Below are positions 12,040 to 22,800 of a DNA stretch of 43,488 bases, in pieces. The DNA comes from Liolophura sinensis. Its lineage: Eukaryota > Mollusca > Polyplacophora > Chitonida > Chitonidae. Numbering within the stretch: the stretch's first letter is position 1; each line of letters opens with the position of its first letter. The stretch lies in the NCBI RefSeq assembly GCF_032854445.1, contig NW_027018310.1, forward strand, positions 1-43,488, given 5' to 3'. Made by a program: the position numbers and the translations under genes. Below the pieces are notes generated by a model. It did no database searches. It saw only the letters and a list, made by a program, of their open reading frames with translations, and was not told the origin of the DNA.

Positions 12040-13530
12040 CCGAAGGCCACATAACTTATAATGAAAAGTTGAATATAGTAATGACCAGTCGCGATTGTAC
12101 ATAGTTAATGTAGCCGATTTCAATTAGCAAAAAGACCAGGTAAAAATCCAAAAGTGGAAAAACTGTTCCAATGCTGCTGGTAAGAGGCTAATCCGACGTA
12201 TTTTTTGACGAGAAATCGAATGGTGCAAACCGCGTTGCTCTCCGACCAATACTTTTGGCTGTAGCCACAAATAAATAATCATTGATGTCAAGATCACGTG
12301 CCCAGCAACGGCTCTTACTCCATGGAAACCAAGGAAATTTGCAATTTTTCAACAGCTGGGGATGCCTGGCCCAATTGCGCATCTTTTGGCACCTTATTGA
12401 TGTGGGTCAGTGTTCAATTGTACTTTTTACAGCGGACTGTATCAAGTACCTTGTGTTTTTTTTATATACAAATGGTGTGGTTTTTCTACATGTAGATAAA
12501 GACATTGAGTTTGTCTTCGACTTAGAAGTAAGACAACTGCTGGGTGAGTTAAATGGGCTTGGCCCAAGGATTTGACGTCGTCTGGGCTACCGAAGGGCAC
12601 ATAACTTATAATGAAAAGTTGAATATAGTAATGACCAGTCGCGATTGTACATAGTTAATGTGGCCGATTTCAATTGGCAAAAAGACCAGGCAAAAATCCA
12701 AAAGTGGAAAAACTGTTCCAATGCTGCTGTTAAGAGGCTAATCCGACGTATTTTTTGACGAGAAATCGAATGGTGCAAACCGCGTTGCTCTCCGACCAAT
12801 ACTTTTGGCTGTAGCCACAAATGAATAATCATTGATGTCAAGATCACGTGCCCAGCAACGGCTCTTACTCCATGGAAACCAAGGAAATTTGCAATTTTTC
12901 AACAGCTGGAGATGCCTGGCCCAATTGCGCATCTTTTGGCACCTTATTGATGTGGGTCAGTGTTCAATTGTCCTTTTTACAGCGGACTGTATCAAGTACC
13001 TTGTGTTTTTTTTATATACAAATGGTGTGGTTTTTCTACATGTAGATAAAGACATTGAGTTTGTCTTCGACTTAGAAGTAAGACAACTGCTGGGTGAGTT
13101 AAATGGGCTTGGCCCAAAGATTTGACGTCGTCTGGGCTACCGAAGAGCACATAACTTATAATGAAAAGTTGAATATAGTAATGACCAGTCGCGATTGTAC
13201 ATAGTTAATGTAGCCGATTTCAATTAGACAAAAGACCAGGCAAAAATCCAAAAGTAGAAAAACTGTTCCAATGCTGCTGGTAAGAGGCTAATCCGACGTA
13301 TTTTTTGACGAGAAATCGAATGGTGCAAACCACGTTGCTCTCCGACCAATACTTTTGGCTGTAGCCACAAATGAATAATCATTGATGTCAAGATCACGTG
13401 CCCAGCAACGGCTCTTACTCCATGGAAACCAAGGAAATTTGCAATTTTTCAACAGCTGGAGATGCCTGGCCCAATTGCGCATCTTTTGGCACCTTATTGA
13501 TGTGGGTCAGTGTTCAATTGTACTTTTTAC
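12040..13530 (+). repeat. Trimeric higher-order unit, copy 2 (third monomer partly replaced)
   Basis: It matches copy 1 at an offset of exactly 1,650 bp, including the rare CGAAGAGCAC (near 13140) and AATTAGACAAAAG. Agreement ends near 13530, where CAGCGGACTTTATGAAG replaces CAGCAGACTGTATCAAG. From there the sequence follows the type seen at 1.98-2.6 kb. The switch inside a monomer indicates exchange or conversion at in-register positions. Confidence 0.83.
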
Positions 13531-15555
13531 AGCGGACTTTATGAAGTACCTTGTGTTATTTTTATATACAAATGGTGTGGTTTTTCTACATGTAGATAAA
13601 GACATTGAGTTTGTCTTCGACTTAGAAGTAAGACATTTGCTGGGTGAGTTAAATGGGCTTGGCCCAAAGATTTGACGTCGTCTGGGCTACCGAAGGGCAC
13701 ATAACTTATAATGAAAAGTTGAATATAGTAATGACCAGTCGCGATTGTACATAGTTAATGTAGCCGATTTCAATTCGCAAAAAGACCAGGCAAAAATCCA
13801 AAAGTGGAAAAACTGTTCCAATGCTGCTGGTAAGAGGCTAATCCGACGTATTTTTTGACGAGAAATCGAATGGTGCAAACCGCGTTGCTCTCCGACCAAT
13901 ACTTTTGGCTGTAGCCACAAATGAATAATCATTGATGTCAAGATCACGTGCCCAGCAACGGCTCTTACTCCATGGAAACCAAGGAAATTTGCAATTTTTC
14001 AACAGCTGGAGATGCCTGGCCCAATTGCGCATCTTTTGGCACCTTATTGATGTGGGTCAGTGTTTAATTGTACTTTTTACAGCAGACTTTATCATGTACC
14101 TTGTGTTTTTTTTAAATACAAATGGTGTGGTTTTTCTACATGTAGATAAAGACATTGAGTTTGTCTTCGACTTAGAAGTAAGACATTTGCTGGGTGAGTT
14201 AAATGGGCTTGGCCCAAAGATTTGACGTCGTCTGGGCTACCGAAGGGCACATAACTTATAATGAAAAGTTGAATATAGTAATGACCAGTCGCGATTGTAC
14301 ATAGTTAATGTAGCCGATTTCAATTAGAAAAAATACCAGGCAAAAATCAAAAGGTGGAAAAACTGTTCCAATGCTGCTTGTAAGAGGCTAATCCGACGTA
14401 TTTTTTGACGAGAAATCGAATGGTGCAAACCGCGTTGCTCTCCGACCAATACTTTTGGCTGTAGCCACAAATGAATAATCATTGATGTCAAGATCACGTG
14501 CCCAGCAACGGCTCTTACTCCATGGAAACCAAGGAAATTTGCAATTTTTCAACAGCTGGAGATGCCTGGCCCAATTGCGCATCTTTTGGCACCTCATTGA
14601 TGTGGGTCAGTGTTCAATTGTACTTTTTACAGCGGACTGTATCAAGTACCTTGTGTTTTTTTTATATACAAATGGTGTGGTTTTTCTACATGTAGATAAA
14701 GACATTGAGTTTGTCTTCGACTTAGAAGTAAGACATTTGCTGGGTGAGTTAAATGGGCTTGGCCCAAAGATTTGACGTCGTCTGGGCTACCGAAGGGCAC
14801 ATAACTTATAATGAAAAGTTGAATATAGTAATGACCAGTCGCGATTGTACATAGTTAATGTAGCCGATTTCAATTAGAAAAAATACCAGGCAAAAATCCA
14901 AAAGTGGAAAAACTGTTCCAATGCTGCTGGTAAGAGGCTAATCCGACGTATTTTTTGACGAGAAATCGAATGGTGCAAACCGCGTTGCTCTCCGACCAAT
15001 ACTTTTGGCTGTAGCCACAAATGAATAATCATTGATGTCAAGATCACGTGCCCAGCAACGGCTCTTACTCCATGGAAACCAATGAAATTTGCAATTTTTC
15101 AACAGCTGGAGATGCCTGGCACAATTGCGCATCTTTTGGCACCTTATTGATGTGGGTCAGTGTTCAATTGTACTTTTTACAGCGGACTGTATCAAGTACC
15201 TTGTGTTTTTTTTATATACAAATGGTGTGGTTTTTCTACATGTAGATAAAGACATTGAGTTTGTCTTCGACTTAGAAGTAAGACATTTGCTGGGTGAGTT
15301 AAATGGGCTTGGCCCAAAGATTTGACGTCGTCTGGGCTACCGAAGGGCACATAACTTATAATGAAAAGTTGAATATAGTAATGACCAGTCGCGATTGTAC
15401 ATAGTTAATGTAGCCGATTTCAATTCGCAAAAAGACCTGGCAAAAATCCAAAAGTGGAAAAACTGTTCCAATGCTGCTGGTAAGAGGCTAATCCGACGTA
15501 TTTTTTGACGAGAAATCGAATGGTGCAAACCGCGTTGCTCTCCGACCAATACTTT

Positions 15556-15567
15556 TGGCTGTAGCCA
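15556..15567 (+). repeat. Short hairpin TGGC-TGTA-GCCA
   Basis: A 4-bp stem with a 4-nt loop lies in one of the most constant parts of the monomer, about 30 bp upstream of the anchor. The flanks TTT and CAAA allow two more pairs across one mismatch. It may be fortuitous. Confidence 0.3.
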
Positions 15568-15594
15568 CAAATGAATAATCATTGATGTCAAGAT

Positions 15595-15600
15595 CACGTG
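15595..15600. promoter_or_regulatory. CACGTG palindrome (E-box type), one per monomer
   Basis: ATCACGTG lies at 15593-15600 of the representative monomer and at the same place in almost every copy. CACGTG is the core recognised by many basic helix-loop-helix proteins, and ATCACGTG also fits the RTCACRTG form of yeast CDEI bound by Cbf1. Here that is only a sequence match. Exceptions are CACTTG in the monomer anchored at 37595 and the inserted T in the copy at 4578. Around 79 clustered sites could titrate or recruit such a factor if one is present. Confidence 0.35.
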
Positions 15601-15755
15601 CCCAGCAACGGCTCTTACTCCATGGAAACCAAGGAAATTTGCAATTTTTCAACAGCTGGAGATGCCTGGCCCAATTGCGCATCTTTTGGCACCTTATTGA
15701 TGTGGGTCAGTGTTCAATTGTACTTTTTACAGCGGACTGTATCAAGTACCTTGTG

Positions 15756-15768
15756 TTTTTTTTATATA
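15756..15768 (+). promoter_or_regulatory. T8 run followed by TATATA (TATA-like, length-variable)
   Basis: The run follows CTTGTG and leads into ATATACAAATGG. It has seven T in the monomers anchored at 1283, 4031, 7333, 9532 and 30993, eight in most, and nine in 8431, 18332, 23833, 30442 and 40347. It is interrupted by C in 29892, 33192 and 40898 and followed by GATATAC in 25484, 35942 and 38695. TATATA resembles a TATA box, but nothing downstream looks like a gene. The length changes account for most departures from 550-bp spacing in the interior. Confidence 0.35.
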
Positions 15769-15784
15769 CAAATGGTGTGGTTTT

Positions 15785-15796
15785 TCTACATGTAGA
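15785..15796. repeat. 12-bp perfect palindrome TCTACATGTAGA
   Basis: The sequence equals its own reverse complement over twelve bases. It is retained in nearly all monomers, although GTTACATG in three left-hand copies and ATGTGGAT in those anchored at 3481 and 23833 break it. It could be a dimeric protein site or a weak cruciform. I cannot tell which from sequence alone. Confidence 0.6.
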
Positions 15797-15853
15797 TAAA
15801 GACATTGAGTTTGTCTTCGACTTAGAAGTAAGACATTTGCTGGGTGAGTTAAA

Positions 15854-15866
15854 TGGGCTTGGCCCA
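15854..15866 (+). repeat. Short hairpin TGGGC-TTG-GCCCA
   Basis: A 5-bp stem flanks a 3-nt loop just after the donor-like GGTGAGT. It occurs in nearly every monomer. One variant (AAATGAGCTTGGCCC in the monomers anchored at 30993, 34292, 37045 and 41998) disrupts one stem pair without compensation, so conserved RNA structure is not supported. No T-run follows it, so it does not resemble a bacterial terminator. Confidence 0.4.
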
Positions 15867-15978
15867 AAGATTTGACGTCGTCTGGGCTACCGAAGGGCAC
15901 ATAACTTATAATGAAAAGTTGAATATAGTAATGACCAGTCGCGATTGTACATAGTTAATGTGGCCGATTTCAATTCGC

Positions 15979-16012
15979 AAAAAGACCTGGCAAAAATCCA
16001 AAAGTGGAAAAA
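15979..16012 (+). other. Loosely phased A-tracts (possible curved DNA)
   Basis: Four A-tracts of four or five bases are centred near 15981, 15994, 16001 and 16010, so they average slightly under ten base pairs apart. Tracts in helical phase bend DNA, a property reported for many satellites. The phase here is imperfect. The pattern recurs in every monomer; in the AGAAAAAATACC variant the first tract is longer. Confidence 0.4.
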
Positions 16013-19000
16013 CTGTTCCAATGCTGCTGTTAAGAGGCTAATCCGACGTATTTTTTGACGAGAAATCGAATGGTGCAAACCGGGTTGCTCTCCGACCAAT
16101 ACTTTTGGCTGTAGCCACAAATGAATAATCATTGATGTCAAGATCACGTGCCCAGCAACGGCTCTTACTCCATGGAAACCAAGGAAATTTGCAATTTTTC
16201 AACAGCTGGAGATGCCTGGCCCAATTGCGCATCTTTTGGCACCTTATTGATGTGGGTCAGTGTTCAATTGTACTTTTTACAGCAGACTTTATCATGTACC
16301 TTGTGTTTTTTTTATATACAAATGGTGTGGTTTTTCTACATGTAGATAAAGACATTGAGTTTGTCTTCGACTTAGAAGTAAGACAACTGCTGGGTGAGTT
16401 AAATGGGCTTGGCCCAAAGATTTGACGTCGTCTGGGCTACCGAAGGGCACATAACTTATAATGAAAAGTTGAATATAGTAATGACCAGTCGCGATTGTAC
16501 ATAGTTAATGTAGCCGATTTCAATTCGCAAAAAGACCTGGCAAAAATCCAAAAGTGGAAAAACTGTTCCAATGCTGCTGGTAAGAGGCTAATCCGACGTA
16601 TTTTTTGACGAGAAATCGAATGGTGCAAACCGCGTTGCTCTCCGACCAATACTTTTGGCTGTAGCCACAAATGAATAATCATTGATGTCAAGATCACGTG
16701 CCCAGCAACGGCTCTTACTCCATGGAAACCAAGGAAATTTGCAATTTTTCAACAGCTGGAGATGCCTGGCCCAATTGCGCATCTTTTGGCACCTTATTGA
16801 TGTGGGTCAGTGTTCAATTGTACTTTTTACAGCAGACTGTATCAAGTACCTTGTGTTTTTTTTATATACAAATGGTTTGGTTTTTCTACATGTAGATAAA
16901 GACATTGAGTTTGTCTTCGACTTAGAAGTAAGACATTTGCTGGGTGAGTTAAATGGGCTTGGCCCAAAGATTTGACGTCGTCTGGGCTACCGAAGGCCAC
17001 ATAACTTATAATGAAAAGTTGAATATAGTAATGACCAGTCGCGATTGTACATAGTTAATGTAGCCGATTTCAATTAGCTAAAAGACCAGGTAAAAATCCA
17101 AAAGTGGAAAAACTGTTCCAATGCTGCTGGTAAGAGGCTAATCCGACGTATTTTTTGACGAGAAATCGAATGGTGCAAACCGCGTTGCTCTCCGACCAAT
17201 ACTTTTGGCTGTAGCCACAAATAAATAATCATTGATGTCAAGATCACGTGCCCAGCAACGGCTCTTACTCCATGGAAACCAAGGAAATTTGCAATTTTTC
17301 AACAGCTGGGGATGCCTGGCCCAATTGCGCATCTTTTGGCACCTTATTGATGTGGGTCAGTGTTCAATTGTACTTTTTACAGCGGACTGTATCAAGTACC
17401 TTGTGTTTTTTTTATATACAAATGGTGTGGTTTTTCTACATGTAGATAAAGACATTGAGTTTGTCTTCGACTTAGAAGTAAGACAACTGCTGGGTGAGTT
17501 AAATGGGCTTGGCCCAAAGATTTGACGTCGTCTGGGCTACCGAAGGGCACATAACTTATAATGAAAAGTTGAATATAGTAATGACCAGTCGCGATTGTAC
17601 ATAGTTAATGTGGCCGATTTCAATTGGCAAAAAGACCAGGCAAAAATCCAAAAGTGGAAAAACTGTTCCAATGCTGCTGTTAAGAGGCTAATCCGACGTA
17701 TTTTTTGACGAGAAATCGAATGGTGCAAACCGCGTTGCTCTCCGACCAATACTTTTGGCTGTAGCCACAAATGAATAATCATTGATGTCAAGATCACGTG
17801 CCCAGCAACGGCTCTTACTCCATGGAAACCAAGGAAATTTGCAATTTTTCAACAGCTGGAGATGCCTGGCCCAATTGCGCATCTTTTGGCACCTTATTGA
17901 TGTGGGTCAGTGTTCAATTGTACTTTTTACAGCGGACTGTATCAAGTACCTTGTGTTTTTTTTACATACAAATGGTGTGGTTTTTCTACATGTAGATAAA
18001 GACATTGAGTTTGTCTTCGACTTAGAAGTGAGACATTTGCTGGGTGAGTTAAATGGGCTTGGCCCAAAGATTTGACGTCGTCTGGGCTACCGAAGGGCAC
18101 ATAACTTATAATGAAAAGTTGAATATAGTAATGACCAGTCGCGATTGTACATAGTTAATGTAGCCGATTTCAATTCGCAAAAAGACCAGGCAAAAATCCA
18201 AAAGTGGAAAAACTGTTCCAATGCTGCTGGTAAGAGGCTAATCCGACGTATTTTTTGACGAGAAATCGAATGGTGCAAACCGCGTTGCTCTCCGACCAAT
18301 ACTTTTGGCTGTAGCCACAAATGAATAATCATTGATGTCAAGATCACGTGCCCAGCAACGGCTCTTACTCCATGGAAACCAAGGAAATTTGCAATTTTTC
18401 AACAGCTGGAGATGCCTGGCCGAATTGCGCATCTTTTGGCACCTTATTGATGTGGGTCAGTGTTCAATTGTACTTTTTACAGCAGACTGTATCAAGTACC
18501 TTGTGTTTTTTTTTATATACAAATGGTTTGGTTTTTCTACATGTAGATAAAGACATTGAGTTTGTCTTCGACTTAGAAGTAAGACATTTGCTGGGTGAGT
18601 TAAATGGGCTTGGCCCAAAGATTTGACGTCGTCTGGGCTACCGAAGGCCACATAACTTATAATGAAAAGTTGAATATAGTAATGACCAGTCGCGATTGTA
18701 CATAGTTAATGTGGCCGATTTCAATTAGCAAAAAGACCAGGTAAAAATCCAAAAGTGGAAAAACTGTTCCAATGCTGCTGGTAAGAGGCTAATCCGACGT
18801 ATTTTTTGACGAGAAATCGAATGGTGCAAACCGCGTTGCTCTCCGACCAATACTTTTGGCTGTAGCCACAAATGAATAATCATTGATGTCAAGATCACGT
18901 GCCCAGCAACGGCTCTTACTCCATGGAAACCAAGGAAATTTGCAATTTTTCAACAGCTGGAGATGCCTGGCCCAATTGCGCATCTTTTGGCACCTTATTG

Positions 19001-19840
19001 ATGTGGGTCAGTGTTCAATTGTACTTTTTACAGCGGACTGTATCAAGTACCTTGTGTTTTTTTTATATACAAATGGTGTGGTTTTTCTACATGTAGATAA
19101 AGACATTGAGTTTGTCTTCGACTTAGAAGTAAGACATTTGCTGGGTGAGTTAAATGGGCTTGGCCCAAAGATTTGACGTCGTCTGGGCTACCGAAGGGCA
19201 CATAACTTATAATGAAAAGTTGAATATAGTAATGACCAGTCGCGATTGTACATAGTTAATATAGCCGATTTCAATTAGAAAAAATACCAGGCAAAAATCC
19301 AAAAGTGGAAAAACTGTTCCAATGCTGCTGGTAAGAGGCTAATCCGACGTATTTTTTGACGAGAAATCGAATGGTGCAAACCACGTTGCTCTCCGACCAA
19401 TACTTTTGGCTGTAGCCACAAATGAATAATCATTGATGTCAAGATCACGTGCCCAGCAACGGCTCTTACTCCATGGAAACCAAGGAAATTTGCAATTTTT
19501 CAACAGCTGGAGATGCCTGGCCCAATTGCGCATCTTTTGGCACCTTATTGATGTGGGTCAGTGTTCAATTGTACTTTTTACAGCAGACTTTATCATGTAC
19601 CTTGTGTTTTTTTTATATACAAATGGTGTGGTTTTTCTACATGTAGATAAAGACATTGAGTTTGTCTTCGACTTAGAAGTAAGACATTTGCTGGGTGAGT
19701 TAAATGGGCTTGGCCCAAAGATTTGACGTCGTCTGGGCTACCGAAGGGCACATAACTTATAATGAAAAGTTGAATATAGTAATGACCAGTCTCGATTGTA
19801 CATAGTTAATGTAGCCGATTTCAATTAGCAAAAAGACTAG
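15990..19840 (+). repeat. Heptameric higher-order unit, copy 1 (3,851 bp)
   Basis: Seven monomers (anchors 16132 to 19433) carry ordered markers: CCGGGTTGC; GGTTTGG with GAAGGCCAC; AATTAGCTAAAAG with AAATAAATAATC; TTTTACATAC with GAAGTGAGAC; GGCCGAATTGCG with GGTTTGG; TGGCCGATTTCAATTAGC; and TTAATATAGCC with CCACGTTGC, ending at GTCTCGATTG near 19790. Every one of these rare markers recurs at an offset of 3,850-3,851 bp. The only difference I could see by reading both copies is one T in the T-run near 18506, nine here and eight in copy 2. Confidence 0.92.
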
Positions 19841-22800
19841 GCAAAAATCCAAAAGTGGAAAAACTGTTCCAATGCTGCTGTTAAGAGGCTAATCCGACGT
19901 ATTTTTTGACGAGAAATCGAATGGTGCAAACCGGGTTGCTCTCCGACCAATACTTTTGGCTGTAGCCACAAATGAATAATCATTGATGTCAAGATCACGT
20001 GCCCAGCAACGGCTCTTACTCCATGGAAACCAAGGAAATTTGCAATTTTTCAACAGCTGGAGATGCCTGGCCCAATTGCGCATCTTTTGGCACCTTATTG
20101 ATGTGGGTCAGTGTTCAATTGTACTTTTTACAGCAGACTTTATCATGTACCTTGTGTTTTTTTTATATACAAATGGTGTGGTTTTTCTACATGTAGATAA
20201 AGACATTGAGTTTGTCTTCGACTTAGAAGTAAGACAACTGCTGGGTGAGTTAAATGGGCTTGGCCCAAAGATTTGACGTCGTCTGGGCTACCGAAGGGCA
20301 CATAACTTATAATGAAAAGTTGAATATAGTAATGACCAGTCGCGATTGTACATAGTTAATGTAGCCGATTTCAATTCGCAAAAAGACCTGGCAAAAATCC
20401 AAAAGTGGAAAAACTGTTCCAATGCTGCTGGTAAGAGGCTAATCCGACGTATTTTTTGACGAGAAATCGAATGGTGCAAACCGCGTTGCTCTCCGACCAA
20501 TACTTTTGGCTGTAGCCACAAATGAATAATCATTGATGTCAAGATCACGTGCCCAGCAACGGCTCTTACTCCATGGAAACCAAGGAAATTTGCAATTTTT
20601 CAACAGCTGGAGATGCCTGGCCCAATTGCGCATCTTTTGGCACCTTATTGATGTGGGTCAGTGTTCAATTGTACTTTTTACAGCAGACTGTATCAAGTAC
20701 CTTGTGTTTTTTTTATATACAAATGGTTTGGTTTTTCTACATGTAGATAAAGACATTGAGTTTGTCTTCGACTTAGAAGTAAGACATTTGCTGGGTGAGT
20801 TAAATGGGCTTGGCCCAAAGATTTGACGTCGTCTGGGCTACCGAAGGCCACATAACTTATAATGAAAAGTTGAATATAGTAATGACCAGTCGCGATTGTA
20901 CATAGTTAATGTAGCCGATTTCAATTAGCTAAAAGACCAGGTAAAAATCCAAAAGTGGAAAAACTGTTCCAATGCTGCTGGTAAGAGGCTAATCCGACGT
21001 ATTTTTTGACGAGAAATCGAATGGTGCAAACCGCGTTGCTCTCCGACCAATACTTTTGGCTGTAGCCACAAATAAATAATCATTGATGTCAAGATCACGT
21101 GCCCAGCAACGGCTCTTACTCCATGGAAACCAAGGAAATTTGCAATTTTTCAACAGCTGGGGATGCCTGGCCCAATTGCGCATCTTTTGGCACCTTATTG
21201 ATGTGGGTCAGTGTTCAATTGTACTTTTTACAGCGGACTGTATCAAGTACCTTGTGTTTTTTTTATATACAAATGGTGTGGTTTTTCTACATGTAGATAA
21301 AGACATTGAGTTTGTCTTCGACTTAGAAGTAAGACAACTGCTGGGTGAGTTAAATGGGCTTGGCCCAAAGATTTGACGTCGTCTGGGCTACCGAAGGGCA
21401 CATAACTTATAATGAAAAGTTGAATATAGTAATGACCAGTCGCGATTGTACATAGTTAATGTGGCCGATTTCAATTGGCAAAAAGACCAGGCAAAAATCC
21501 AAAAGTGGAAAAACTGTTCCAATGCTGCTGTTAAGAGGCTAATCCGACGTATTTTTTGACGAGAAATCGAATGGTGCAAACCGCGTTGCTCTCCGACCAA
21601 TACTTTTGGCTGTAGCCACAAATGAATAATCATTGATGTCAAGATCACGTGCCCAGCAACGGCTCTTACTCCATGGAAACCAAGGAAATTTGCAATTTTT
21701 CAACAGCTGGAGATGCCTGGCCCAATTGCGCATCTTTTGGCACCTTATTGATGTGGGTCAGTGTTCAATTGTACTTTTTACAGCGGACTGTATCAAGTAC
21801 CTTGTGTTTTTTTTACATACAAATGGTGTGGTTTTTCTACATGTAGATAAAGACATTGAGTTTGTCTTCGACTTAGAAGTGAGACATTTGCTGGGTGAGT
21901 TAAATGGGCTTGGCCCAAAGATTTGACGTCGTCTGGGCTACCGAAGGGCACATAACTTATAATGAAAAGTTGAATATAGTAATGACCAGTCGCGATTGTA
22001 CATAGTTAATGTAGCCGATTTCAATTCGCAAAAAGACCAGGCAAAAATCCAAAAGTGGAAAAACTGTTCCAATGCTGCTGGTAAGAGGCTAATCCGACGT
22101 ATTTTTTGACGAGAAATCGAATGGTGCAAACCGCGTTGCTCTCCGACCAATACTTTTGGCTGTAGCCACAAATGAATAATCATTGATGTCAAGATCACGT
22201 GCCCAGCAACGGCTCTTACTCCATGGAAACCAAGGAAATTTGCAATTTTTCAACAGCTGGAGATGCCTGGCCGAATTGCGCATCTTTTGGCACCTTATTG
22301 ATGTGGGTCAGTGTTCAATTGTACTTTTTACAGCAGACTGTATCAAGTACCTTGTGTTTTTTTTATATACAAATGGTTTGGTTTTTCTACATGTAGATAA
22401 AGACATTGAGTTTGTCTTCGACTTAGAAGTAAGACATTTGCTGGGTGAGTTAAATGGGCTTGGCCCAAAGATTTGACGTCGTCTGGGCTACCGAAGGCCA
22501 CATAACTTATAATGAAAAGTTGAATATAGTAATGACCAGTCGCGATTGTACATAGTTAATGTGGCCGATTTCAATTAGCAAAAAGACCAGGTAAAAATCC
22601 AAAAGTGGAAAAACTGTTCCAATGCTGCTGGTAAGAGGCTAATCCGACGTATTTTTTGACGAGAAATCGAATGGTGCAAACCGCGTTGCTCTCCGACCAA
22701 TACTTTTGGCTGTAGCCACAAATGAATAATCATTGATGTCAAGATCACGTGCCCAGCAACGGCTCTTACTCCATGGAAACCAAGGAAATTTGCAATTTTT

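Larger units (their letters stand above)
15733..15843 (+). other. Exon-like 111-nt segment between splice-site-like sequences
   Basis: A pyrimidine-rich ACTTTTTACAG ends at 15732, a good match to a eukaryotic 3' splice site. GG|GTGAGTT at 15842-15848 is a good match to a 5' splice site. The enclosed 111 nt is a multiple of three and open in the frame that begins at 15582, encoding a hydrophobic stretch with YLVFFLY followed by an acidic stretch with DKDIEFVFDLE. The AG and the GTGAGT are kept in essentially all copies. This could mark an old exon captured in the repeat, or cryptic splicing signals in satellite transcripts, or chance. No transcript evidence is visible here. Confidence 0.25.
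15582..15875 (+). other. Recurrent 97-codon open frame, probably not a gene
   Basis: The frame begins at TTG immediately followed by ATG and ends at TGA just after the TGGGC hairpin. Nearly the same frame recurs in most clean monomers. It includes a hydrophobic segment (residues about 53-70) and an acidic end. I recognise no family. Against a gene: the same DNA is open in other frames on both strands (64 codons on the minus strand at 15488-15682, 86 on the minus strand at 15887-16147), differences between copies change amino acids freely, and each monomer shifts the frame by one because 550 is not divisible by three. Homogenisation alone would preserve it. Confidence 0.15.
13531..15989 (+). 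repeat. Stretch of mostly unordered monomers
   Basis: The monomers anchored at 13932, 14482, 15032 and 15582 show no clear multi-monomer duplication within this stretch. The first two thirds of a kb continue the TTTATGAAG then TTTATCATG order also found at 1.98-2.6 kb. The monomer anchored at 13932 has a unique TTTTTAAATAC in place of TATATAC near 14108. The copy at 14482 has CACCTCATTG, and that at 15032 has CCAATGAAATTTG. Confidence 0.6.
15582..16131 (+). repeat. Representative satellite monomer (550 bp, clean interior copy)
   Basis: I use this copy as a map because its neighbours are exactly 550 bp away. Going along the + strand: CACGTG at 15595-15600, a NcoI-type CCATGG near 15621, AATTTTTC near 15654, a pyrimidine run ending in ACAG at 15732, a T8 run and TATATA at 15756-15768, a 12-bp palindrome at 15785-15796, a GGTGAGT donor-like site at 15843-15849, a TGGGC/GCCCA hairpin at 15854-15866, TGACGTCG near 15873, phased A-tracts at 15979-16012, and a TGGC/GCCA hairpin at 16106-16117. 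I see no clear internal sub-repeat; short shared words such as TTGATGT and CTTTTGGC occur twice but do not form a regular subunit. The start is arbitrary because the array is circularly permutable. I chose the anchor because it is the most constant stretch. Confidence 0.9.

Noticed and set aside
15497-15522. Hammerhead ribozyme core, TTGACGAG followed by CGAA
   Set aside because: Hammerheads in satellites are well known, but the essential C at the start of CUGANGA is T in all copies, stem II would be one base pair, and no suitable flanking stems or cleavage site are visible on either strand.
15480-15530. Spliced-leader or snRNA gene array: CTGCTG|GTAAGAG followed by an Sm-like ATTTTTTGA
   Set aside because: Tandem 0.5-kb arrays suit such genes, but the GT of the donor is lost in many monomers (CTGTTAAG, CTGATAAG), the Sm-like site lacks a purine before the A, and no known leader sequence is present.
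15816-15835. CENP-B box near TTCGACTTAGAAG or TTCGCAAAAAGACC
   Set aside because: The TTCG and central A fit, but the CGGG half is missing in both, and no match was found on the minus strand.
15854-15866. TGGGC/GCCCA hairpin as a transcription terminator
   Set aside because: The stem is only five base pairs and no T-run follows it.
15582-15875. The recurrent 97-codon + strand frame, and the 64- and 86-codon minus strand frames, as real protein genes
   Set aside because: They overlap one another on both strands, recur only because the DNA recurs, the longest starts at TTG, copy-to-copy changes are freely non-synonymous, and I recognise no family. Kept only as low-confidence notes.
15906-15911. 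TATAAT-like element in AACTTATAATGAAAAG as a bacterial -10 promoter
   Set aside because: No suitable -35 element or downstream gene was seen, and the array is eukaryotic in character.
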